Source of the DNA: Polyangium sp. 6x1
GTDB lineage: Bacteria > Myxococcota_A > Polyangia > Polyangiales > Polyangiaceae
NCBI RefSeq assembly: GCF_029946515.1
Contig: NZ_JARZHH010000002.1
Span: 62,001 to 126,000, forward strand
Direction of reading: 5' to 3'
Length of the DNA: 64,000 nt
Below are positions 21,201 through 29,014 of the stretch, in pieces. The notes under the pieces were generated by a model. It ran no database searches and had not been told where the DNA came from. It saw only the letters and a program-made list of their open reading frames with translations. Within the stretch, counting starts at the first letter, position 1, and each line of letters starts with the position of its first letter. The translations under genes were made by a program, and so were the position numbers.

Positions 21201-24200
21201 ATGGTCTTGCGCGTGGCTATTGGTCGCAGGCAGGGCTGACGGCCGAGCGATTCTTGCCCGATCCTTTCGCGGGGACCGAAGGGGCGCGCATGTATCGCAC
21301 CGGCGATCTCGCGCGATGGCTGGAGGACGGCACGGTCGAGTTCGTGGGCCGGCGTGATCATCAGGTGAAGCTGCGCGGCTTCCGGATCGAGCTGGGCGAG
21401 ATCGAGCAAGCTTTGCTGAGGCACCCCGCGGTGCGAGAAGCCGTGGTCGTGGCGCGTCAGGACGCCGATGGGGACAAGCGGCTGATTGCTTATCTCGTGC
21501 CGGAGGCACCGGGGACGGCCCCTGCCGCCTCCCATTTGCGCGATGCGCTGAAGGAGAGTTTGCCCGAGTACATGCTCCCGAGCGCGTATGTCGTGCTGGA
21601 GCAAATGCCGCTCTCGCCGAATGGCAAAGTGGATCGTGGCGCGCTGCCGGAGTCTTCCCTCGCGCCCATGTCGGGAAGCGAAAACGATCCTGGCCCGAGG
21701 AGCCCGGTGGAGCAGACGCTGGCCGAAGCATTCGCCGAGGTGCTGCGGCTGCCGCGGGTGGGCGTGTACGACGATTTCTTCGCGCTCGGAGGCCATTCAC
21801 TGCTGGCGACGCAGCTCGTCTCGCGTGTGCGTGCGGCGCTGGGCGTGGAAGTGCCGCTGCGCGCGCTGTTCGAGGCGCCGACGGTTTCGGGCCTCGCGGA
21901 GCGTATCGAGGTGGAGCAGCGAAAGGGGGGCATGGTTTTGCCGCGCGTCACGCGGCAGAGCCGAGAGGGCGAGCTGCCTCTTTCGTTCGCGCAACAACGG
22001 CTGTGGTTCCTGGATCAGCTCGCGCCGGGCAGCACGGCGTACCACATGCCGTTCGCGCTGCGGCTCTCGGGCGAGCTCGACGTGGAGGCGCTGCGCAAGG
22101 CGTTCGAGGCGCTGTTGCATAGGCACGAGGCGCTGCGGACGACGCTGGAGGCGGTGGAGGGTCGAGCGAGGCAGACGATTCATGCGCCGCGCGCCTTCGA
22201 GCTGCGCCTGGACGATCTGTCGACGGCCGAAGACCCCGAATCCGCCGCGTACAGCGCCGGCGCCGAGGAGGTCCTGCGTCCGTTCGATCTCGCGGCGGGC
22301 CCCCTCATCCGCGTGCGCTTGTTCCGGCTCCGAGACAGGCATCACGTGCTGGTGATGGTAATGCACCACATCGTCTCGGACGGCTGGTCGATGGGCGTGC
22401 TGATGCGGGAGCTCGTGGCCCATTACGAGGCCGCTCGGGCGGGGCGTGCGGCGGTGCTGCCCGAGCTTCGTGTGCAGTACGCCGATTATGCGCTGTGGCA
22501 GCGGAGCTGGCTATCCGGCGACGTGCTGGAGCGGCAGCTCGGGTACTGGCGTGAGAAGCTGTCGGGCGTAGCGCCGCTGGAGCTGCCCACGGATCGACCG
22601 CGTCCGGCCGCGCCGAGCCATCGTGGAGCGAGCGTGAAGGTGTCGCTGGGCGCGGAGCTCACCGAGGGGCTTCGTGCGCTGGCGCGGCGGCAGGGCGTGA
22701 CGCTGTTCATGGTGCTGCTGGCCGGCTTCCAGGCGCTGCTGCACCGTCTGAGCGGGCAGGAAGACATCGCGGTGGGCACGCCGATCGCGGGCCGCACACA
22801 GAAGGAGCTCGAAGGGCTGATCGGGTTTTTCGTGAACACGCTGGTGCTGCGCGCGGATGTGGGCAGCAAGCGGCGGTTTGTGGACCTGCTGGCCGAGGTG
22901 AAAGAGACGACGCTGGACGCGTATGCGCACCAGGACATCCCCTTCGAGAAGCTGGTGGAGGAGCTCGCGCCGACGCGTGATCTCTCGCGGCAGCCGCTCT
23001 TCCAGGTGATGTTTGTCTTGCAAAACACGCCGACGAGCGCGCTCGCCTCGGGGGACTTCGAGGTGGCGCCGGTCGAGCTGGAAGGGGCGGAGGCAGCCCA
23101 ATTCGACCTCACGCTGAACCTGACCGAACGAGGGGACACGCTCGAAGGGTCGCTGGTGTACGCGAAGGACCTCTTCGACGAGGAAACCATTGCGCGAATG
23201 GCGGAGCGGCTCGTGCTCGTGCTGCAAGGCGCGGTGCGCTCGCCTGAGGCGCGCGTGGCAGACCTGCCCCTCGTGACGGAGCCCGAGACGCGTCTCCTCG
23301 CGCAATGGAACGACACCGGCGCGCGTTACCCGGACGACGCATGCATTCACGAGCTCTTCGAGGCGCAGGTCGATCGTACGCCTGACGCCCTCGCCCTCCT
23401 GTTCGAGGGCCAGCACGTCACCTATGCCGAGCTGGATCGCAAGGCAAACCGGTTTGCCCACGCGCTGCGCGCGCGAGGCGTCGGCGCCGAGAAGCGCGTG
23501 GCGGTGTGCTTGGAGCGCACGGTCGATCTGATCGTGGCGCTGCTCGGCATCCTCAAATCCGGCGCGGCCTACGTCCCGCTCGACCCGGCCTATCCCCGCG
23601 AGCGCCTCGAATACATGCTCGCGGACAGCGGCGCGCGCCTCCTCCTCACGTCGCGTGCGCTCGTCGGGGCTTTCCCGGCAGCAGGCGCGCGCGCGTTGTG
23701 CCTGGATGACATCGTCACGGAGGACGATCCCGCCGGAGGGGAGCGATTGCAGGCCGGTTCGCGCGCGGAGAACCTGGCCTACCTCATCTACACGTCCGGC
23801 TCGACGGGGCGACCGAAGGGCGTATCGATGACCCACCGGAGCGCCACGCAGTTCCTGCGCTGGGCAACCGAGGTGTTCTCGCCCGCGGAGATGCGCGGCG
23901 TGCTTGCGGCGACGTCGGTGTGCTTCGACCTCTCGATTTTCGAGATCTTCGGCCCGCTCACGATGGGAGGCGTGGTGGTGCTGGCTCCCGACGCGCTCGC
24001 ATTGCCGACGCTGCCCGACCGCGACCACGTGACGCTGGTGAATACCGTCCCGTCGGCGATGGCGGAGCTCGTACGGATGCGAGGGGTGCCGGGCTCCGTG
24101 AGGACCGTGAACCTGGCGGGCGAGCCGCTGCCGCTGTCGCTCGCAGAGCGGGTTCACGAGCTCCCGTTCGTGGAGAAGCTCTACAACCTGTACGGGCCGA

Positions 24201-27200
24201 CCGAGGATACGACGTATTCGACCTTCACGCTCGTGGAGCGAGGGGCGCGCACGGCGCCGACAATCGGTCGGCCCATCCGAGGGACGAGGGCGTACGTGCT
24301 CGATCCGCAGATGCGAATCGTGCCGGTGGGCGTGCGCGGGGAGCTTTACCTCGCGGGGGTAGGCCTCGCGCGGGGGTATCTCGATCGTCCAGGCCTCTCG
24401 GCCGAGCGATTCTTGCCCGATCCGTTCGGGCCCGAGGCCGGCGCGAGGATGTATCGCACCGGGGACATCGCGCGGTGGCTGCCCGACGGGACGCTGGAGT
24501 ATTTCGGCCGAGCGGATCACCAGATCAAGCTGCGCGGCTTCCGCATCGAGCTCGGCGAGATCGAGGTGGCGATGAGGTCCCATCCGGGGGTCCGGGACGC
24601 GGTGGTCGTCGCGCGCCAGGATCGGCTGGTAGCGTATCTCGTGGCCGAATCGGAGCCACCTCCGGCACCGTCGTCGCTGCGCGAAAGCCTTCGGGGGCTG
24701 CTCCCGGAGTACATGATCCCTGCCGCTTTCGTGGCGCTCCCGGCATTGCCGCTCTCGCCGAATGGCAAGGTGAACCGTGGCGCACTGCCGGAGCCTTCCC
24801 CCGCGCCCGTGGCGGGGAGCGAAAACGATCCTGGCCCGAGGAGCCCGGTGGAGCAGACGCTTGCCGAAGCATTCGCCGAGGTGCTGCGGCTGCCGCGGGT
24901 GGGCGTGTACGACGATTTCTTCGCGCTCGGAGGCCATTCGCTGCTGGCGACGCAGCTCGTCTCGCGTGTGCGTGCGGCGCTGGGCGTGGAAGTGCCGCTG
25001 CGCGCGCTGTTCGAGGCGCCGACGGTTTCGGGCCTCGCGGAGCGTATCGAGGTGGAGCAGCGAAAGGGGGGCATGGTCCTGCCGCGCGTCACGCGGCAGA
25101 GTCGAGAGGGCGAGCTGCCTCTTTCGTTCGCGCAACAACGGCTGTGGTTCCTGGATCAGCTCGCGCCGGGCAGCACGGCGTACCACATGCCGTTCGCGCT
25201 GCGGCTCTCGGGCGAGCTCGACGTGGAGGCGCTGCGCAAGGCGTTCGAGGCGCTGTTGCATAGGCACGAGGCGCTGCGGACGACCCTGGAGGCGGTCGAG
25301 GGTCGAGCGAGGCAGACGATTCATGCGCCGCGCGCCTTCGAGCTACGCCTGGACGATCTGTCGACGGCCGAAGACCCCGAATCCGCCGCGTACAGCGCCG
25401 GCGCCGAGGAGGTCTTGCGTCCGTTCGATCTCGCGGCGGGCCCGCTCATCCGGGTGCGCCTCTTCCGGCTGCGGGCCAGGCATCACGTGCTGGTGATGGT
25501 GATGCACCACATCGTCTCGGACGGCTGGTCGATGGGCGTGCTGATGCGGGAGCTCGTGGCGCATTACGAGGCCGCTCGGGCGGGGCGTGCGGCCGTGCTG
25601 CCCGAGCTTCGTGTGCAGTACGCCGATTATGCGCTGTGGCAGCGGAGCTGGCTGTCCGGCGACGTGCTGGAGCGGCAGCTCGGGTACTGGCGTGAAAAAC
25701 TGTCGGGCGTAGCGCCGCTGGAGCTGCCCACGGATCGACCGCGTCCGGGCGCGCCGAGCCATCGTGGAGCGAGCGTGAAGGTGTCGCTGGGCGCGGAGCT
25801 CACCGAGGGGCTTCGGGCGCTGGCGCGGCGGCAGGGCGTGACGCTGTTCATGGTGCTGCTGGCCGGCTTCCAGGCGCTGCTGCACCGTCTGAGCGGGCAG
25901 GAAGACATCGCGGTGGGGACGCCGATCGCGGGCCGCACGCAAAAGGAGCTCGAAGGGCTGATCGGGTTTTTCGTGAACACGCTGGTGCTGCGCGCGGATG
26001 TGGGCAGCAAGCGGCGGTTTGTGGACCTGCTGGCCGAGGTGAAAGAGACGACGCTGGACGCGTATGCGCACCAGGACATCCCCTTCGAGAAGCTGGTGGA
26101 GGAGCTCGCGCCGACGCGTGATCTCTCGCGGCAGCCGCTCTTCCAGGTGATGTTTGTCTTGCAAAACACGCCGACGAGCGCGCTCGCCGCAGGCGACTTC
26201 GAGGTGACGCCGGTCGAGCTGGAGGGCGCGGAGGCGGCCAAGTTCGACCTCACGCTGAATCTGACGGAGCGAGGGGACGCGCTCGAAGGCTCGCTGGTGT
26301 ACGCGAACGACCTCTTCGACGAGGAAACCATTGCGCGGATGGCGGAGCGGCTCGTGCTCGTGCTGCAAGGCGCGGTGCGCTCGCCCGAGACGCGCGTGGC
26401 GGACTTGCCGCTCGTGACGGAGCCAGAGACGCGTCTCCTCGCGCAATGGAACGACACCGGCGCGCGCTACCCGGACGACGCATGCATTCATGAGCTCTTC
26501 GAGGCGCAGGTCGATCGTACGCCTGACGCCCTTGCCCTCCTGTTCGAGGGCCAGCACGTCACCTATGCCGAGTTGGATCGCAGGGCAAACCGGTTTGCCC
26601 ACGTGCTGCGCGCGCGAGGCGTGGGGCCGGAGGCGCGCGTCGCGCTTTGCCTCCCGCGGTCCGTCGATCAGATCGCGGCGCTGCTCGGCATCCTCAAATC
26701 CGGCGGGGCCTACGTCCCGCTCGATCCGACCTATCCGCGCGAGCGCCTCGAATACATGCTGCGCGACAGCGGCGCGCGCTTGCTCATCGCCCGCGGAGAG
26801 CCCGGCGAACGCCTCACGGCGCCGGGGTGCGCCCTGCTCGACGTCTCGCAGCTCGACGCGGCGAGCGACGCGCGAATCCAGAGCGGCGCGCGGCCGGACA
26901 ACCTCGCCTACATCATTTACACCTCGGGATCGACGGGCAAACCCAAGGGGGTCTTGCTGGCGCACCGCGGGGCGTGCAACCTGGCGGAGACGCAGCGCCG
27001 TCTCTTCGGGTTGGGCGAAGGCGCGCGGGTGCTGCAATTCTCGCGGACGAGCTTCGACGCGTCCGTCTTCGAGTTGCTCTTGGCGTTGCCCGTGGGCGGT
27101 TGCCTGGTGCTGGCGCACGCCGAGGCGCTCCAGCCAGGCGGCGGCCTCGCGTCGCTGATCGAGGATCGTGCGATCGACGCGGCGCTTTTGCCCCCATCCG

Positions 27201-28999
27201 CGCTCGCGGTGATGCCGGAGGTCGCCGCCGCGCGGCCGCGCTTGCTCTGGGTGGGCGGCGAGGCTTGTCCCCCGGAGGTCGCGCGGCGCTGGTCGCAGGG
27301 CCGCCGGCTGATCAATGCGTACGGCCCGACGGAGATCACCGTGTGCGCGACGATGTTCGCCCACGAGCCCAGCGAGGGCAGCTTGCCCATCGGGCGGCCG
27401 CTCCCGAACATGCGCGTTTACGTCCTCGATCCGAGCCTGCGGCCCGCGCCGCTCGGCGTCCCAGGCGAGCTCTATATCGGCGGCGTCGGCCTCGCGCGCG
27501 GCTACGAGGGGCGTCATGGTTTGACCGCGGAGCGGTTCTTGCCGGATCCCTTCGCGCCCGGGCTCGGCGCTCGCATGTATCGTACGGGCGACCGCGCGCG
27601 GTGGCTGCCGGGCGGTGACCTCGAGTTCCTCGGCCGCGTCGACGAGCAAGTGAAGCTCCGTGGGTTCCGGATCGAGCTCGGCGAGATCGAAGCCGCGCTC
27701 GCCGCGCACCCGGGCGTGCGGGGCGCGGCGGTGAACCTGCGCGGCGACCGGCTCGTGGGGTATGTCGTGGCCGATCCGGAGCGCGCGCCGTCGCCGTCCG
27801 AGCTGCGCGACCACCTCGCGCGTTTGCTCCCCGATTACATGATCCCCGCGGCCTTCGTCACGCTGGACGCCCTGCCACTCTCGCCGAGCGGCAAGGTCGA
27901 CCGACGCGCCCTGCCGGAGCCCGCCTCTGCGCTTGGTGCCGAGGCGCCGCGGCGCTCCCTCGATCGCCTGGAATTCGAGCTCGCGGCCCTCTGGGAGGAG
28001 CTGCTCGGCGTGCGCGGCGTGGGCCCCCGCGACGACTTCTTCGCCCTCGGAGGCCACTCGCTGCTCGCCGCGCGGCTCGTCGCCCGCGTCGAGAGCCAGA
28101 TCGGCCGCAAATTGCCGCTCGCCCGGCTGCTCCGCGGCGCGACGATCGAAGAAGTGGCCGCCGCGCTTCGCGAGGACGGCGAAAGGCCGCGCTCGCCTCT
28201 CGTCACATTGCAGCCCCGCGGCGCGCGCACCCCCCTTTATTGCGTCCACGCCATCGGCGGCTCCGCGCTCTCGTACCTGGATCTCGCGCGGGCCCTCGGT
28301 GACGAGCAACCTCTCCATGCCTTGCACGCCCGCGGGCTCGATGAGGGGGAGCCCGTCGATGACGTGGTGACGATGGCCCAGCATTACGTGGATGCTTTGC
28401 TGGAGACGCATCCCGGGGGAGCCCTTCGGCTGCTCGGCTGGTCCTTCGGCGGCCTCGTGGCCTTCGAGATGGCCAGGGAGCTTTCGGCGCGCGGGGTCTC
28501 GGTCGAAGAGGTCATCCTCGTCGACACCCATTTGCCCTCGCGGATGCAGGATCCAGACGACGTCTCGCTGGCCCTCCTCTTCGCGCGCGAGCATGGGATG
28601 ACCCTGTCGAGCGAGGAGGAGTCCCGCCTGCTCGTGGCCTCTCCGGCCGAACGGGACGCGCTTCTCGCGGCGCTGGCCGTCGAGCAGGGGATCTTCCCCG
28701 CGGGCATGGCGGAGACCCTCCTTCGTCGCACGTTCGGCGTCTACGAGGCGCACCTGCGGGCGCTGCGCACGTACGTGCCTCGCAATGCCGCCGTGCGGAC
28801 GTCGCTCCTTCGCGCGACGGGCGCTCTGGCCGTCGAGGAGGAGGACGTGTCCTCCTTCAAGGATCCCACCGGCGGCTGGAGCGAGCTCGTCCCGACGATT
28901 ACGACGTGGGACCTGCCCTGCGATCATTTCAGCGTCCTGCGCCCGCCTCTCGTCGACCACGTCGCGAAAATCGTGCAAGGTGCATCACGGTCTTCTTGA
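12233..28999 (+). CDS. Giant NRPS: TubC docking domain-(C-A-PCP)x5-TE, first C and A degenerate
   Basis: The GTG start overlaps the upstream stop (GTGA) after a GGAGGGGGAG site, so translation is probably coupled. The protein has 5588 residues. Residues 1-50 are a TubC N-terminal docking domain (KLWLEGDALRYSAP). Module 1 has a C domain with HPIASDG (Pro206 for the catalytic His), an A domain (530-1010) with RLDRSATDEPQGV for the P-loop, FGLAQ for YGPTE and PKGGVDR for PNGKVDR, and an intact PCP (~1075). Modules 2-5 start near 1132, 2189, 3247 and 4294, each with an HHxxxDG C domain, a complete A domain and LGGHSLL. My codes are A2 and A3 DAFWLGGTFK (Val-like), A4 DLFNNALTYK (Ala), A5 DAFLWGAVCK (unassigned). 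No epimerase or methyltransferase domain is visible. The TE begins near 5322 with GWSFGG and a late DHFSVL histidine; release may be cyclising. Specificities are read by eye. Confidence 0.96.
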   Translation: MTDAELLQHVRSLGVKLWLEGDALRYSAPRGALTPELLAELKRHKETLRAILRAEEDPSKLPPITPAPRDGHLPLSFAQLRFWLVDQIESNAAAFSIPFALRLSGDLDTNALRRTFEEIVRRHESLRSTFEMRDGAPCQIVHAPTHWLLPIRDLSDLPTEQREDEMRRLVLASAHEPFDISRGPLLRTTLIRLHGFEHVFVVNVHPIASDGWSFRILTRELVTLYQALREGRPSPLSALTIQYADFAVWQRRFLVSVFDRQLAYWKEQLANVEPLDLPLDRPRPAVPARRGAMLRFRYPAKLAETLSGVVRRREGATLFMVLFAGLHALLHRWTGQNEIVVSTQSAGRTRPELEDIVGLFPNTLLIRADFSSRHLRFRDLVEQVRERTLGAQANQDVPFERVLEAVEKGRNTGHTPLLQVMLINQNLPINSMKMPGLVMAPEYVERGTSQMDLVISARWSSEGIDISAEYDTDLFDASTIRKFFGQYERILEAFTVDPAITIAALPLLSADERARILCEHGRSAERKPEVRSVLDLLEAQVDRTPEAIAVEDGAQRLTYREVELRANRLAFRLRQRGVGPEVRVALRLDRTADLVVAIWAVLAAGGAYVLLAPDARIDEARAIVRRSGASLLLTRHALVEPPAAIDLPYELVDMATEEGVPSDRLSRQTSPASLACVRLDRSATDEPQGVAVPHGALASVAVALRDRLSLGDDERVLQLAPFSSGGFDDEMVLCMLAGGCLVARDAATHDPAGFLEACERSRITSVVLPTPFWHDVVAHLVESRRPVPPSLRRVLLGGAEAARVDRVNQWRSLAGSQVRLWSTFGLAQAAGVNMAGELSEIFASGQRVPAGRPVAGARVYILDSYGQPAPVGTRGDLHIGGLGVSRGYLSNPALTAARFVPDPFSEEAGARMFDTGVLARWLPDGRIVLLGRRDDRGQGRGARVELPAIERALSEHPGVRDAVVVAQEKPGKGAQLVAYVVPSAAPPPSSGDLRAFLASRLPDATLPTAYVFLDPQTPKGGVDRAALPALRPDPQAEAPQRTPVEQMVARAFAEVLQVPHVELHDSFFSLGGHSLLATQLVSRIRAAASVNLPLRSFFESPTVGGLAKVIEVELRRGKLVAPALQRAQHDGDVPLSFAQQRLWFLYQLDPEGTAYHMPLALRLTGTISIDAIQRAMDEVSRRHEALRTTFDFVDGRAVQRIHPVGPFPLVVEDLSRAEDPEAEARRIAVQAHFNPFDLRRGPLIRALLLRLGPEEHILVANMHHIIFDGWSMGVLVREIVQLYEAFRRGQPIALPPLPIRYVDYALWQRSWLSGDVLDQQVAFWRKRLAGVAPLELPTDRPRPAVASQRGATLPVSIPARISDGLRTLAQRTGTTLFMVLLAGFQALLHRLSGQEDFAVGSPIAGRTRRELEGIVGFFVNTLVLRADFSRGPTFLEFLAQVKEATLDAYAHQDLPFEKLVEELAPARDLSRQPLFQVMFVLQNAPFDAVHLDGFSISPVSVDIPTAHFELTLSMFEQDGQILGLLEYATDLFDARTAELLVERLRLVLEQAASAPEGRISDWKILTEREEQLLSHWNETTAPYPREAGIPALFEAQVAKTPDAIALAWDDGVLAFEAVNRRANRLARHLRGLGVGPDVPVGVFAERSPEAVIALLAILKAGGAYVPLDPSLPAERLGFIARDTGLRVALVQPALAGESSRLDVAQVLLDVEASVAAGESDADLGLPMAAEQGAYVVYTSGSTGKPKGVLVPHRAVVRLAWARRHLQVQASDVFLQYAPLAFDASTFEIWSALLQGARVAIAPAGVLSLSQLGAVLERHGVTTLWLTAPLFHQIVDSSAEILSGVRALLAGGDALSLRHVEAARRRLPGTRIINGYGPTENTTFTTLGPVEGPLRGHTVPLGTAIDQTRVYILDDRLERVGLGVVGELYTGGDGLARGYWSQAGLTAERFLPDPFAGTEGARMYRTGDLARWLEDGTVEFVGRRDHQVKLRGFRIELGEIEQALLRHPAVREAVVVARQDADGDKRLIAYLVPEAPGTAPAASHLRDALKESLPEYMLPSAYVVLEQMPLSPNGKVDRGALPEPSLAPMSGSENDPGPRSPVEQTLTEAFAEVLRLPRVGVYDDFFALGGHSLLATQLVSRVRAALGVEVPLRALFEAPTVSGLAERIEVEQRKGGMVLPRVTRQSREGELPLSFAQQRLWFLDQLAPGSTAYHMPFALRLSGELDVEALRKAFEALLHRHEALRTTLEAVEGRARQTIHPPGPFELRLDDLSTAEDPESAAYSAGAEEVLRPFDLAAGPLIRVRLFRLRARHHVLVMVMHHIVSDGWSMGVLMRELVAHYEAAQAGRAAVLPELRVQYADYALWQRSWLSGDVLERQLGYWREKLSGVAPLELPTDRPRPAAPSHRGASVKVSLGAELTEGLRALARRQGVTLFMVLLAGFQALLHRLSGQEDIAVGTPIAGRTQKELEGLIGFFVNTLVLRADVGSKRRFVDLLAEVKETTLDAYAHQDIPFEKLVEELAPTRDLSRQPLFQVMFVLQNAPVGELNVGGLGVAPVDLEGAETAKFDLTLNLTDQRRSVEGVLEYATDLFDARTAELLVERLRLVLEQAASAPEGRISDWKILTEREERLLSHWNETTAPYPREAGIPALFEAQVAKTPDAIALAWDDGVLAFEAVNRRANRLARHLRGLGVGADVPVGVFAERSPEAVIALLAILKAGGAYVPLDPSLPVERLGFIARDTGLRVALVQPALAGESSRLDVAQVPLDVEASVAAGESDADLGLRMAAEQGAYVVYTSGSTGKPKGVLVPHRAVVRLAWARRHLQVQASDVFLQYAPLAFDASTFEIWSALLHGARVAIAPAGVLSLSQLGAVLERHGVTTLWLTAPLFHQIVDSSAEILSGVRALLAGGDALSLRHVEAARRRLPGTRIINGYGPTENTTFTTLGPVEGPLRGHTVPLGTAIDQTRVYILDDRLERVGLGVVGELYTGGDGLARGYWSQAGLTAERFLPDPFAGTEGARMYRTGDLARWLEDGTVEFVGRRDHQVKLRGFRIELGEIEQALLRHPAVREAVVVARQDADGDKRLIAYLVPEAPGTAPAASHLRDALKESLPEYMLPSAYVVLEQMPLSPNGKVDRGALPESSLAPMSGSENDPGPRSPVEQTLAEAFAEVLRLPRVGVYDDFFALGGHSLLATQLVSRVRAALGVEVPLRALFEAPTVSGLAERIEVEQRKGGMVLPRVTRQSREGELPLSFAQQRLWFLDQLAPGSTAYHMPFALRLSGELDVEALRKAFEALLHRHEALRTTLEAVEGRARQTIHAPRAFELRLDDLSTAEDPESAAYSAGAEEVLRPFDLAAGPLIRVRLFRLRDRHHVLVMVMHHIVSDGWSMGVLMRELVAHYEAARAGRAAVLPELRVQYADYALWQRSWLSGDVLERQLGYWREKLSGVAPLELPTDRPRPAAPSHRGASVKVSLGAELTEGLRALARRQGVTLFMVLLAGFQALLHRLSGQEDIAVGTPIAGRTQKELEGLIGFFVNTLVLRADVGSKRRFVDLLAEVKETTLDAYAHQDIPFEKLVEELAPTRDLSRQPLFQVMFVLQNTPTSALASGDFEVAPVELEGAEAAQFDLTLNLTERGDTLEGSLVYAKDLFDEETIARMAERLVLVLQGAVRSPEARVADLPLVTEPETRLLAQWNDTGARYPDDACIHELFEAQVDRTPDALALLFEGQHVTYAELDRKANRFAHALRARGVGAEKRVAVCLERTVDLIVALLGILKSGAAYVPLDPAYPRERLEYMLADSGARLLLTSRALVGAFPAAGARALCLDDIVTEDDPAGGERLQAGSRAENLAYLIYTSGSTGRPKGVSMTHRSATQFLRWATEVFSPAEMRGVLAATSVCFDLSIFEIFGPLTMGGVVVLAPDALALPTLPDRDHVTLVNTVPSAMAELVRMRGVPGSVRTVNLAGEPLPLSLAERVHELPFVEKLYNLYGPTEDTTYSTFTLVERGARTAPTIGRPIRGTRAYVLDPQMRIVPVGVRGELYLAGVGLARGYLDRPGLSAERFLPDPFGPEAGARMYRTGDIARWLPDGTLEYFGRADHQIKLRGFRIELGEIEVAMRSHPGVRDAVVVARQDRLVAYLVAESEPPPAPSSLRESLRGLLPEYMIPAAFVALPALPLSPNGKVNRGALPEPSPAPVAGSENDPGPRSPVEQTLAEAFAEVLRLPRVGVYDDFFALGGHSLLATQLVSRVRAALGVEVPLRALFEAPTVSGLAERIEVEQRKGGMVLPRVTRQSREGELPLSFAQQRLWFLDQLAPGSTAYHMPFALRLSGELDVEALRKAFEALLHRHEALRTTLEAVEGRARQTIHAPRAFELRLDDLSTAEDPESAAYSAGAEEVLRPFDLAAGPLIRVRLFRLRARHHVLVMVMHHIVSDGWSMGVLMRELVAHYEAARAGRAAVLPELRVQYADYALWQRSWLSGDVLERQLGYWREKLSGVAPLELPTDRPRPGAPSHRGASVKVSLGAELTEGLRALARRQGVTLFMVLLAGFQALLHRLSGQEDIAVGTPIAGRTQKELEGLIGFFVNTLVLRADVGSKRRFVDLLAEVKETTLDAYAHQDIPFEKLVEELAPTRDLSRQPLFQVMFVLQNTPTSALAAGDFEVTPVELEGAEAAKFDLTLNLTERGDALEGSLVYANDLFDEETIARMAERLVLVLQGAVRSPETRVADLPLVTEPETRLLAQWNDTGARYPDDACIHELFEAQVDRTPDALALLFEGQHVTYAELDRRANRFAHVLRARGVGPEARVALCLPRSVDQIAALLGILKSGGAYVPLDPTYPRERLEYMLRDSGARLLIARGEPGERLTAPGCALLDVSQLDAASDARIQSGARPDNLAYIIYTSGSTGKPKGVLLAHRGACNLAETQRRLFGLGEGARVLQFSRTSFDASVFELLLALPVGGCLVLAHAEALQPGGGLASLIEDRAIDAALLPPSALAVMPEVAAARPRLLWVGGEACPPEVARRWSQGRRLINAYGPTEITVCATMFAHEPSEGSLPIGRPLPNMRVYVLDPSLRPAPLGVPGELYIGGVGLARGYEGRHGLTAERFLPDPFAPGLGARMYRTGDRARWLPGGDLEFLGRVDEQVKLRGFRIELGEIEAALAAHPGVRGAAVNLRGDRLVGYVVADPERAPSPSELRDHLARLLPDYMIPAAFVTLDALPLSPSGKVDRRALPEPASALGAEAPRRSLDRLEFELAALWEELLGVRGVGPRDDFFALGGHSLLAARLVARVESQIGRKLPLARLLRGATIEEVAAALREDGERPRSPLVTLQPRGARTPLYCVHAIGGSALSYLDLARALGDEQPLHALHARGLDEGEPVDDVVTMAQHYVDALLETHPGGALRLLGWSFGGLVAFEMARELSARGVSVEEVILVDTHLPSRMQDPDDVSLALLFAREHGMTLSSEEESRLLVASPAERDALLAALAVEQGIFPAGMAETLLRRTFGVYEAHLRALRTYVPRNAAVRTSLLRATGALAVEEEDVSSFKDPTGGWSELVPTITTWDLPCDHFSVLRPPLVDHVAKIVQGASRSS
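16808..19852 (+). repeat. Direct repeat copy 1 (A2-PCP2-C3 of the giant NRPS)
   Basis: This 3.05 kb segment recurs 3174 bases downstream (19982-23026) in the same frame with only scattered differences. Examples of amino acid changes are Pro to Val in SLPAERL, Gln to His in LLQGAR, and Thr to Ala in QTLTEAF. It runs from the end of C2 through the whole A2 and PCP2 to near the end of C3, where LQNAP marks the point of divergence. It looks like a recent module duplication or ongoing gene conversion. Confidence 0.9.
19982..23026 (+). repeat. Direct repeat copy 2 (A3-PCP3-C4 of the giant NRPS)
   Basis: Second copy of the 16808-19852 repeat at a constant offset of 3174 bases. Both boundaries are sharp: upstream, the sequence for the C3 end (TDQRRSVEG) differs from copy 1; downstream, similarity ends right after the TTGCAAAAC that encodes the LQN of the C domain. 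Confidence 0.9.
24748..26780 (+). repeat. Third partial repeat copy (PCP4-C5 and start of A5)
   Basis: This stretch repeats 21607 to about 23640 at a constant offset of 3141 bases, covering A10, PCP, the whole C domain and the N-terminal part of the next A domain. The PCP-C part also matches copy 1 from 18433 to 19852, so that part exists three times. Similarity fades inside A5 after the ERLEYML stretch; the specificity-determining part of A5 is unrelated to A4, as expected for subdomain exchange. The right boundary is approximate. Confidence 0.8.
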
Positions 29000-29014
29000 A
29001 GGGAGGATTGACTC

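Noticed and set aside
16808..23026. Module repeats as a mobile element or CRISPR-like array
   Set aside because: The repeats are in-frame NRPS domains without transposase, terminal inverted repeats or spacers.
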